Assembly (NCBI GenBank): GCA_948567375.1
Contig: OX419757.1
Span: 62,062,001-62,126,000, forward strand
Source: Lunularia cruciata
Lineage: Eukaryota; Streptophyta; Marchantiopsida; Lunulariales; Lunulariaceae
Reading direction: 5' to 3'
Length of the DNA stretch: 64,000 bases
Shown here: one piece after another, positions 55,853-64,000 of the stretch
How the letters are laid out: every line of letters starts with the position of its first letter
Numbering within the stretch: position 1 is the stretch's first letter
Made by a program: the position numbers and the translations under genes
The notes under the pieces: generated by a model
What the model was told of the DNA's origin: nothing
Database searches by the model: none
The model's input: the letters and a program-made list of their open reading frames with translations, nothing else

Positions 55853-57517
55853 TGTGACAACCCAACAAGTATCACTTTTGTGTAATCAGCAAGTAACAAA
55901 CAGTTCATTATCATAGAGATATGATTCAGAAATGGTTAATTACAAAGTAAACCATCACAAACAGTTCTTCTTGGTTGCATCTTTAATCTCTTAGGTATAA
56001 ACTACACCCAGAAATTGCAGTCTTGTCACAATAAAACATCACACATAAATCACAATACTTCAAATTTGTCCAAAACAATCTTGATTGCGATGATTCAGTT
56101 CTTCCCAAAGAAGGCTACTTCACCATGAAACAACTTTACTTCAGAATTGTGTTCCACCCCTCCATTGAAGGCACAACTTCCTTGAACAAAGTTGCTTTGC
56201 ATCAATCCAACATTGTACTCACAAATGCATAATACTACCAACACTACAATTCTTCACAAATCTGTCAAGGCATTGCTACAAATTGCACTCCACTTAGATT
56301 CAAACACATAGAATGAAATCAAAGCTGCAAAATCCTACATCTCACACTTAGATTTGCACTTCAAAATTCTCCACATACTCACAAACACACACATAGGATT
56401 GATACTCTAAAATTAAGTTGAAATGACAAGCAATGAGTTACAACACTTTGTGTTACTCAACTTCAAAAATATGAATATTGAACTAAACACCACGCATTGC
56501 AAATGCCTTCTTTAAATAGGTAGAGCACTAAAAATTATCTAACTTCTTAAACTGCTCTTTAACAATCTCCAGATCTAAATCAACACTCTATTGCTTCATA
56601 TCTACCTCTTTAGATCTAAAATCCATTGCTCCTACTCCGATTAGATGTCTACCTCTACTTAGGCTTCTACACATGATGTAACTTCCTTTGTATCTTGTAC
56701 TTTGGGTCTATATACAACTGCTATTTCTCATTCAATTTCTTTGGGTCTATATACAAATGCTATTTCTCCTTCAATTTCTATCCAATTTTCAGTTTGAATT
56801 GAAATTGAAGTCATGGCTAGTATATCACATCTTTATCCTCTTACCCAATCTCTTCTAATATCTCAAGTAACTCACCCAAAGATAATGCACTCCAACCTGT
56901 GCTACTTTGTATCTGATTTTTATCTTCACATTGCCACAAATTTCATCTAACCTCTGATCTAACTAAATCTAGTCTGAGACAAACATTAACTCCTACTCTA
57001 CTTTGGCTATTGCATTGGACTCAAATAACTTGATCACAATCACTTGCATCTGATGTCTGACTACCTTGGATTGGGTCACCTTCAACATGAAGCAAAGTCT
57101 CTATACCCAAAGTCATATAGTCTTGAAGTCTTTATTGCATCTACTCTAGAAACTTCAATGCTTGTAACTTTTGCTACAGACCTCTAAGCTTTAAAATTTT
57201 GGTGGCAACAAAAAACTTTAAAAAAGACACATCCAACAAGATATAGCATGCATGATTTGGAAATGCGGTCATTGAGATACAAGCCTTGCAGTCATCTTGA
57301 CCTCCAACTTTCATTCCAATGCAAAGTATTCTTACTTTGGGTCTACTATCCTTCCAGTCCAATCTAAGTCCTTCTTCCTTTGACACAAAGTAGACTTCAT
57401 TGGGTTAGCTCAAAATGCACAATTCTTCTCTCTTTCCCTCCTTTCTGCCCGCAATTCTCCTCCAACAACACACTTCTTCTTTAAAACTCAACAAAAATAA
57501 AACATGTGGGTACCATA
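55853..57517 (-). mobile_element. A5: short family-A unit (1,665 bp)
   Basis: On the - strand it starts TATGGTACCCACATG (57517) and ends GGGTTGTCACA (55853). GCCTT at 55848-55852 and 57518-57522 is a perfect TSD. Same type as A6 and A7: no N-domain or coil, small frame 57386-57174 ending ATKILKLRGL, second TATA-like box at 56518-56511. The C-tail frame is eroded. Confidence 0.85.
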
Positions 57518-57780
57518 GCCTTCTTCTTCTTTGGAAATATCTTGCTACCCAACACTTCAAGTCCCAGTTCACTTAAAACTTGCCTCTACACTCTCTTGCT
57601 CTTGATCACCCACTTGCATAGTCTCTTGCGCTTAACCTCAAGACTTAAGACTCTATCTAGCAATGTCACCTAATGCATCTTAGTGAATTTCCTTGTGAAC
57701 CTTGGAGGTGGCACAAATTCAATTGACTTAAAGTTAATAGCCACAAAAGGTTCATCTTGAGTGAGAGATAACTTGGCTCA
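57518..57780 (-). other. Z2 / Gypsy-Z junction, uncertain
   Basis: 57518-57600 matches the start of the Z0 coding region (14800-14880). 57600-57780 reads in one - strand frame as a basic segment (VPPPRFTRKFTKMH) with few stops. 57740-57782 also shares a stretch of about 21 identical bases with the U5-side end of Gypsy-B LTRs, but on the opposite strand. I cannot decide between Z2 5' part, gag continuation and an LTR scrap. Confidence 0.35.
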
Positions 57781-58074
57781 TTATACTAATTTTGCACTTT
57801 CTTCCAAAGTACTTGGGAGTATTTGAAGTTGGTTTGCATCATCATCCTCCTTGTTGGCCATTGATATAGCTTTGAACTCCCTCATGAACATATCAAGATC
57901 TTCTTCAATGTCCTTCCTTTCAAACCTTTGGTAGTTTTCCTGCATGAAAGGGATGTGGTTTGCCATGCTCATAGGAGGATTTGAGGTGGTGGACACAAGA
58001 TGGCTAGAAGTAGTTTCAAACAAGTCCCAATTAGGTGTACCAGTTGGAAAGGTGTCTTCCTCCTCCTCCTCCAT
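57781..58074 (-). pseudogene. Gypsy-Z gag remnant
   Basis: An open frame of 97 codons: acidic start MEEEEEDTF, then NYQRFERKDIEEDLDMFMRE and KAISMANKEDDDANQLQILP, the gag pattern F-x-x-x-F-x-x-x-x-x-A-N-x-x-D-D-x-x-x-L-x-x-L-P. It ends at TLEESAKLV, just where W-Y is expected. Together with the primer-like site at 58633 it identifies the adjoining family-Z end as an LTR. Confidence 0.7.
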
Positions 58075-58622
58075 ATGTGGATTTGTAGTTTGAAGTCATA
58101 CCAATATGGTCATATACTTCCCGGTCCAATAGGAACCCCAGACTAAGGTTCTTCACTAAAGAGTTTGACAAAAAGTCTCACCAATAGTGATGGTATCACC
58201 CTTTCTCCTCCAACCACAGGGGAGAATAGAAGTCAATCTAAGAGATTTCACCTATGGTACCTCCTTCCTTCACTCCTTGGTTTGTGATGCTCGATCAATG
58301 GTGCTAATCAAGGATGAATAGTCAAACCCGAGGAAATGGGAAGTAGGCCTTGGGATAGGGTCTTGAGTCCCACTTCTACTTTATTCAACAATAACCAGAA
58401 ATCAGCAAGCTCTATCTTGTGCTCTAATTGTCTCTCAAGTTGTGAGGATCCTACTTGAGCATTTTGGCTGTGGACGGAGCACCACGCCGCTTCTTATTGC
58501 CTCTCTTGCTGAGTTGCACTATGCTCTCAAGGGTTGGAATATCAATAGGTACTACTTTCCCCAATAACATCCATTGCCTTGACCACCTTCACTTCTAGCC
58601 ACTCCAAGGAGTGTCTCCCCAA
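58075..58622 (-). other. Gypsy-Z 5' leader
   Basis: Lies between the primer-like site and gag. No domain; many stops on both strands. Length is usual for a gypsy leader. Confidence 0.5.
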
Positions 58623-58633
58623 CAGCTATACCA
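58623..58633 (-). promoter_or_regulatory. Gypsy-Z primer-binding-like site
   Basis: On the - strand TTTTTGGTATAGCTGTTGGGG follows the LTR end TTGTCACA after a few bases. The T-rich spacer and TGG start match the Gypsy-B arrangement (TTTTTGGTTCCGTTGCC). The tRNA is unclear, since only TGGTAT resembles initiator Met and the TGTTG core resembles tRNA-Asp or tRNA-Glu sites. Confidence 0.55.
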
Positions 58634-58640
58634 AAAAGCA

Positions 58641-60232
58641 TGTGACAACCCAGTGTCAATGTACTAATAGTATAATTGGTAAGAACAAGTTGTGCCCATG
58701 AGGATATGATTTGGAAATGGCTAGGATTGAAGGAAATGTGTCATCACTTTATCATGAGTCATCTATTGTTACATTGTTATCCACTTGGGTAGGACAAGTA
58801 CCAGAAGAGTAATGCACCCCATATTGGCATAATACAAAAAATCTCAAACAATCATATCATATTTATGAAAGATGTTATATTAACTTGGGTCTTGAAGGTT
58901 ATGGTTCAGTCTCTCTTGAAAGGCATTGGCCTTGAAGGTCTTTTCCCTTGCAATTACCTATATCATGTATATCACAATGCAAATGAGAATGTTTGACCCT
59001 CCCTAGAAGGCATTCCTCACTGCTATATTTCAAATTCAATGACTTGTAGGATTTTTCATTGCACATAGTACTTAACAATGCTCATAGTCTTCATGACCAG
59101 TCAATGCATCACCTCAATTCTTCAGAACACCCAAGGATCCAACACCCTAATAAAGCCAATTTACCATCCTGTACGTCAATACTTGTGCTCCTACTTTGAG
59201 TTCCTCACCACTACTCCATCCAACGATCACAAAACATACACAATATTGACATTAATGCATTAAGGATCATGAAGGTCCTCATTGGATTCTTCACCAATAC
59301 ACAATCTAATTCATGCACACAAAGGCAATTGCAGATTGAGCATACAAAAATGTGGATAATGAAATGATGAAGCTAGAATTTTTCACAAGCCTGAAGTTGT
59401 ATTATGTTGAAGTGATTTCCCTTATACCTTCTACTAAAAATAGATGTGGTACATCTATGGTTGTGCAATGTCACAATCCTTGAGTTAACTCTCATGACGA
59501 CTAACCTTAATGTACCTACCTTATTGTACAAAATTAATGTTGTGATAGTGCCATCTAAAAAAAACACCTATTGTACACTTTACCTATTACAAGACCTTAG
59601 CTAGACATCAGCAGAATAGTCCCAAGGACATGGCACTAGCAAAAATTTCCTACTATACATGATTATCATCATCCCATAGATTCTACAAATGTCATTGCAC
59701 TGAGGTGGTGCCACCCTACCAACATCATGTCCCCAATGATATGCCATCATGGTGATGCTTGACTTTAATGCTCAACTTTAGAGCATGCTTTTCCTTGGTG
59801 CTTTGGTGATAGAGAACCTTTAGTTCTCGCTTAAAGGGTGTCACCTCCTCATCATTGGGACTCAACTGCTCCTTGTGCTTCTTTTTAATCTCCTTCATAC
59901 AATGCTTGGACCTCCCCTTAATGATTAGTTAGTTGGAGTCCAATTGGGAGACTTGTTGTTACAATCTTGATATCTCTTTCTTCATTAGGGCTATTTTGTC
60001 CTCCTTCTTTTGCAACTTCTCTTCTTGAGCCACCTCATAATCCACAAATGCTTTTTCTCTTTGTGCAATACTCACCTTCATCACTACAAGCTCAACCTTG
60101 GCTTGGTGCAACTCCATCTAGTACTATTCCATCATGACATCATTATCCTACTTTCACACCTTGTAATTTGTGGATAAGACATTTTTCTCTTCTCACATTC
60201 TTTGTAGCTCCACATCATTGCTTGTAAGAGTA
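58641..60232 (-). repeat. Z3: family-Z unit, 5' LTR of Gypsy-Z (3' part)
   Basis: Its terminus (minus strand ...CACTGGGTTGTCACA at 58641) is homologous to the Z0 terminus at 19437 and is followed by a primer-like site and gag. Rightward it aligns with Z2 (58935-60220 against 25330-27100), including the coiled-coil coding region around 59780-60130 on the - strand. It is cut at 60232 by A7. The start lies outside the window. Confidence 0.75.
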
Positions 60233-60401
60233 TATGGTGCCCACATTTTTCATTTTGGACGAGTTTTGAAGAAGAAATGCCTTGCTGAAACCAAATGGAG
60301 AAGAAATGAGTGGAAACATGTGTTTTGATCAAGCCTGAGGAAGTCAACTTCATGTAAGAGGAAGAAGGACTTGGACTGGATCAGACCTGAAAAAGCTTAC
60401 T

Positions 60402-60602
60402 TTGTGCCAGAGGAGAAAAACCTCGGATCAAACGTTGAAGGAGTGCAAACCCGAAGGAGAAATAGAAGTTACAAGTTGGGATTGTTGCGGGGGATATATC
60501 TCATTGACCACAAGTCTAAATCACACGTGCTATAACTTGTTTGAAGCGTCTCGTTCAAGGCTTTCTATTGCCACAAAAATCACAGAGTTTGGAGGTCTAT
60601 AG
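60402..60602 (+). CDS. Short-subfamily small open frame (A7)
   Basis: 66 codons from ATG 60402. Conserved part: CCGGYISLTTSLNHTCYNLF, ending ATKITEFGGL. Same stop as in A6. Function unknown. Confidence 0.35.
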   Translation: MCQRRKTSDQTLKECKPEGEIEVTSWDCCGGYISLTTSLNHTCYNLFEASRSRLSIATKITEFGGL

Positions 60603-61065
60603 CAAAAGTTACAAGCATTTGAAGTTTTGGGAGTAGATGTACAAAGTAGTTTAGTGTCTTTGTGTTGGTGTCTTCGGGTCTATCGGACTTGAGACTTTGG
60701 ACTTCGGGTCATGAGACTTTACCTCAAGACTAAGATGACTAGATCTGAGGTAGTCGGAGCTCGGAGTGCAATGGAGGTGACTTCAGGAATCTTGCCAAAG
60801 GCATTAGAGGAAATTAGAGGAGGGAAAATAAATTAATTAAGATACCCATGACTTCAATTTCAATTCAGATTGAAGATGGAATAGAAATTGAAGGAGAAGT
60901 AGTAGTAATGAATGAACCTGAAGTGCATGATCAGATAGTAAGTGTCTTCGTGTCAGTTACATGAGTGATTAGGAGAAAGTGGGTTACAAATTGAAGGTGT
61001 AGATAGTGTATTCATGCTTTCAATTACAATTCTTGATGATGACATAATAGAATTAGCAAAAGTAA

Positions 61066-61326
61066 TTGATAGTAGTTAGACCCAAAGTAAGAGAGATAGG
61101 AGTGCATGTGTCTTCGGAGTTGAAATTGGAGATATTAGAGAAGAGTGGGTCAGGAGATAAAGAGTTAGAAGGATTACCCATTGGAGGAATTGAAGATCAG
61201 GAAAGAGAATTGTTAGATTTGGTAAAAGATGTAAGAGTTATGAAACCAAAGGACAAATTAGTAGGAGAAGTTACTTTGGGTTTGGGTTTGGAAGCCGATG
61301 ATGAGGTAGACATTGGATTGGGATAA
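61066..61326 (+). pseudogene. A7 C-tail coding remnant
   Basis: An open frame: VVRPKVREIGVHVSSELKLE, ILEKSGSGDKELEGLPIGGI, and VDIGLG at the end. Matches the C-tail of A3 and A4. A short frame just upstream was probably part of it. Confidence 0.65.
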
Positions 61327-61446
61327 GGGCTAATTTTGAGATAGTAAGAGGCAGATATGAAGAGATGGATTGTCAATTTGGATCTACAGGTAGGAAGAAA
61401 TGTTAGGAAGCGGTGCGTAGGTAGAAAGAATTGTCGTTTGCTTCAG

Positions 61447-61454
61447 TATTTAAA
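61447..61454 (+). promoter_or_regulatory. Second TATA-like box (A7)
   Basis: TATTTAAA followed by GGGAGCATTTGTAG and TTGTTCAAT, as in the other copies. Confidence 0.55.
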
Positions 61455-61777
61455 GGGAGCATTTGTAGTACAATATTGTTCAATATTCATATTTCTGAAG
61501 ATAGATAAAGGGAAGTGTTGTTTTCAGTGCTCGTCGCTTGAGCTTAATTCCGACTGTCAATTCTGTGTTTGTGTTTGTGAGTGTGTGGAGAATTCCAAAG
61601 AGCAAGTCAATGTGTCTATGGATTTTAGATTCTGCAGCCTTGATCTTCATTATGTGTGTTTGATCCTAAGTGAAGTGCATCAGAGCAATGCCTTGACACA
61701 TCTGAGAGGAATTGTTGTGTTGGTAGTATTTTGCATTTGTGAGTGCAGCATGAGGTTGATGTGAAGCAATTTAGATC

Positions 61778-62469
61778 TGTGAGCCGGCCTGTCTCTCACT
61801 CAAGATGAACCTCTGATGGCTATTATGGTAGCGCACCATGGACTAAGAAGGCAAGGAACCCCAACTCCATCATACTCCTCCAAGGCTAACACTCCAAGAC
61901 TCAAGACATTGCTCACTAGAGAACTCAATGAGAGAGAGATAGTTGTAAATGAAAGGATGATAAATACCTCCTCAATCCTTGTTTATATACTTGTGAAATA
62001 ATTACGTACCAAAGTTACTAATTACCGTAGTGACTCAAGTGACTAGACTAAAAGTCAAGTAAAGTCAAAAAGTAGAAAGGAATATCCATTCACATGGGCA
62101 TATTCTCCTAAGCATGTGGTCTTATCTTGACCCAACCACTAAGTCAAGGATTCCTTCACATGGGCTATCCTTGGACTAAAGAAGAATCCAAAACAAAAAG
62201 GCTTGCGGGCCCAAGTGTTCTCAACTCTTTCCTCAAAGCCAAACACCTAGGAATAATACCAAGTCAACACACTAAAATCCAAAATAGTGGTGCTCATCTT
62301 TTCTACTTCCTCTAAAGTAAGGTCCCCTCTATCTTAGCTATGACTAACTTTAGCTAACCATGACTAATATAGAACCATCCTTTATCTCTATATAAATAAT
62401 ATCTCTTAAGTACTTATAATACCAAGCTAAATATCACAATACCACACACATGCACAAATGGGTGTTACA
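61778..62469 (-). repeat. Gypsy-B copy 2, 3' LTR (692 bp)
   Basis: Same borders as 37379-38070 and 47272-47964; TATATAAA at 61989-61982. Left flank ...TTAGATC in A7. Confidence 0.92.
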
Positions 62470-62479
62470 TTTACCCCCG

Positions 62480-63460
62480 GACTAAGTTTTCACTTTGTCC
62501 TCAAAGTGAAGGTCTCTCTACCTTCTATGGTACATCTTCAACTTATCATGGTTAATCCTATCAAAGTGTCTTCCTCCCAACTCCTTGAGATCATAGGTGT
62601 AATTGCTCCACACCTTCTCCACTATGAAAGGTCCAAAGTACTTAGGCAAAAACTTCTTTTGCACTCTCTTGAATCAAATGGAATCAAACAACATTACCCA
62701 ATCACCTTCTTTGAAAGTCTCCACCTTCTTCTTGCCTTGCCTCTTGTCATAGCTCTCCTTTTGTTTCCTTGGGGCTTGCTCCACTCAAACCATAGCAATT
62801 GCTCTTGCCTCTTCCAACTCCATGAGTTGATCCTTCCTTGACTTCTCTACATCACCTCCTTGTGCTTTCTTCAATCTCCTATGAATGCTTTGCAAGGTAG
62901 GAAGATCAAAGTGAATAGGTAAGGTAGACTCAATACCATACACCAATTGAAATGGAGAATATCCGGTGGAAGTCTTCATGGTTGTCCAATCCTCCCACAA
63001 AACTGCATGAATCCTATTGTCCCAATTATGTTTAGCCCCCTCCATTTCTACATCTTTCGCCAACATCATGCACAAGGTCTGATTGGTTCTCTGTGCCAAG
63101 CCATTGGAATTTGGCTTATAGGATGTAGTTACTCTATGTGTGATAGAGAAATGTTGTAGCATAGCTGTAGTAATGCTTCGTGTAAACTCTCCTCCTCTAT
63201 CAAAAACCAACTCCAAAGGGCATCCAAACCTAGTGATAATGCGTTCATAAAGAAATCTACCTACTTCATCTTCATTCTTGTCCCTCAATGGTCTAGCCTC
63301 AACCCACTTGGTAAGGTAATGAGTAACTACCACAATGTACCGATTGTTCCTTGGGGTTCTATTGAGAGGACTTACAAAATCAATTCCCCACTTCTCAAAA
63401 GGTCATAGCAATGGAATTGATCTAAGTGGTGGAGTGGATGTAGACTTTCTAGCAAAAGCT
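62480..63460 (-). pseudogene. Gypsy-B copy 2 integrase, catalytic core and C-terminal domain
   Basis: From about 63410: FEKWGIDFVSPLNRTPRNNR, VVTHYLTKWVEARPLRDKNE (the usual T-D-Y catalytic Asp is His), FGCPLELVFDRGGEFTR (second Asp kept), SYKPNSNGLAQRTNQTLCMM (catalytic Glu replaced by Gln), STGYSPFQLVYGIESTLPIH, then the GPF domain as in copy 1. The 182-codon frame 63333-62785 is open, but two of three catalytic residues are changed, so it should be inactive. Confidence 0.9.
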
Positions 63461-63465
63461 TGACA

Positions 63466-64000
63466 TGAGTATATTTGCATGTTTCTTTCTTGGCCCATCC
63501 TCAATGGTGTACTCATACTTAGACAAGAGTATCATCCACCTTGCTAGTCTCCCTTCAACATTAGGATTGTTGAAGATGTACTTCAAAACCTTGTGATCCA
63601 TGACAATGGTGGCTTTCACTCCAATCAAGTAGTGTCTAAACTTCTTGAGACCAAAGATCACTGCCAACCCTTCTCTCTCTGTGATAGAGTAGTTCTTCTA
63701 TGCTGAAACCATATGCCTTCTAGCATAAGCTATTGGATCATCATGCCCATCTTGGTCTAATTTACTAAGAGTGCATCCTATAGCTACATTAGAAGCATTA
63801 GTGTAGAGGATGAAAGGCTTACTCCAATCAGGTTTAGCAAGAATTGGAGCTACAACAAGGGATTGCTTGAGCTCCTCAAAAGCTTTGAGAGCCTCCTTGT
63901 CTTCCAAAATCACCATGTAATCTACACCCTTCTTCATGTAGATGGTCAATGCATAAGCCTTGTTGGAAAATGAGAAGATGAACTTCCTATAGTATCCAAC
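63466..64000 (-). pseudogene. Gypsy-B copy 2 RNase H and RT end
   Basis: Frames 63949-63698 and 63667-63449: MTIYMKKGVDYMVILEDKEA, ILAKPDWSKPFILYTNASNV (catalytic Asp changed to Asn), YARRHMVSA, a stop near 63695, TIVMDHKVLKYIF, GRLARWMILLSKYEYTIEDG, then KKHAN joined out of frame to the integrase region by a deletion near 63466-63480. 63949-63965 shows the intact site into which A4 inserted in copy 1. Confidence 0.88.

Larger units (their letters stand above)
60233..61777 (+). mobile_element. A7: short family-A unit, cut by Gypsy-B copy 2
   Basis: Starts TATGGTGCCCACATTTTTC. Shares with A6 the U3 words, the small frame and the C-tail. TATTTAAA at 61447-61454. Its right end lies beyond the second Gypsy-B, outside the window, so no TSD can be checked. 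Confidence 0.8.
61778..64000 (-). mobile_element. Gypsy-B copy 2, partial (3' LTR, integrase, RNase H)
   Basis: Same family, orientation and ends as copy 1. LTR 61778-62469, polypurine tract 62470-62480, integrase, then RNase H, running off the window. It carries the integrase core that copy 1 lost but has lost the segment between RNase H and integrase near 63466. Confidence 0.92.

Noticed and set aside
1-64000. Host genes, tRNA, rRNA or snRNA (including 28S or U2 targets for the RLE LINE)
   Set aside because: No tRNA or rRNA consensus, snRNA or conserved host protein domain noticed on either strand by eye.

Overview
The window looks like nuclear DNA of a land plant with a large, repeat-rich genome. 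I would guess a gymnosperm or fern, but nothing in the sequence fixes this. I found no convincing host protein gene, rRNA, tRNA or CRISPR array. About 60 of the 64 kb is retrotransposon sequence, much of it in nested insertions whose borders can be read from 4-5 bp target-site duplications (TSDs).

Left part (1-14.3 kb). A decayed Ty3/gypsy chromovirus, 'Gypsy-A' (1-4568, + strand), with gag, protease, RT, RNase H, integrase, chromodomain and 3' LTR, has inserted into the 5' half of an old LINE copy (4569-5870, - strand). Next to it lies a much better preserved copy of the same LINE (5871 to about 10380, - strand). Its roughly 1,056-codon frame has only two stops and encodes an N-terminal zinc finger, an R2-like reverse transcriptase, a Cys/His motif and a restriction-like endonuclease. 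From 10.4 to 14.3 kb the DNA has a different texture and I could not assign it.

Middle and right (14.3-64 kb). This is a deep nest. Two related families of TG...CA-bounded units, here called Z (about 5.2 kb) and A (about 3.8 kb, with 2.4 and 1.7-1.9 kb derivatives), occur as 11 recognisable copies. Seven have both ends in the window, and each of these is flanked by a 5 bp TSD. The long forms hold a TATAAA-like box, a roughly 800-codon frame (new N-terminal domain, acidic linker, coiled coil, conserved C-tail) and then a second TATA-like box about 670-760 bp from the right end. Two junctions show that family Z is the LTR of a Ty3/gypsy element, 'Gypsy-Z'. At 58641 a family-Z end runs into a primer-binding-like site and a gag-like frame. 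Near 21584 an integrase frame runs into a purine tract and a family-Z unit. I infer that family A is the same kind of thing: giant LTRs, nearly all solo, with their own gene inside U3. This is the candidate new system.

Nesting, outermost first: Gypsy-Z with its LTR-family copies Z1, Z2 and Z3 (19.5-60.2 kb) contains solo unit A1 (22199-24630), solo unit A5 (55853-57517) and a copia element (about 27.4-54.3 kb). The copia contains unit A2 (28228-33946), which itself contains the short unit A6 (29548-31420). The copia also contains Gypsy-C (35.66-53.99 kb). Gypsy-C contains unit A3 (35960-50315). A3 contains Gypsy-B (37379-47964, both LTRs present). Gypsy-B contains unit A4 (39341-43125). A separate family-Z solo unit, Z0, lies at 14279-19437. 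At the right edge Z3 contains unit A7 (60233-), which contains a second Gypsy-B copy (61778 to the end). Family A therefore moved both before and after Gypsy-B.

Almost every frame carries stops or frameshifts, so most coding features are given as pseudogenes. Coordinates of internal domains are approximate; element ends with TSDs are read to the base.
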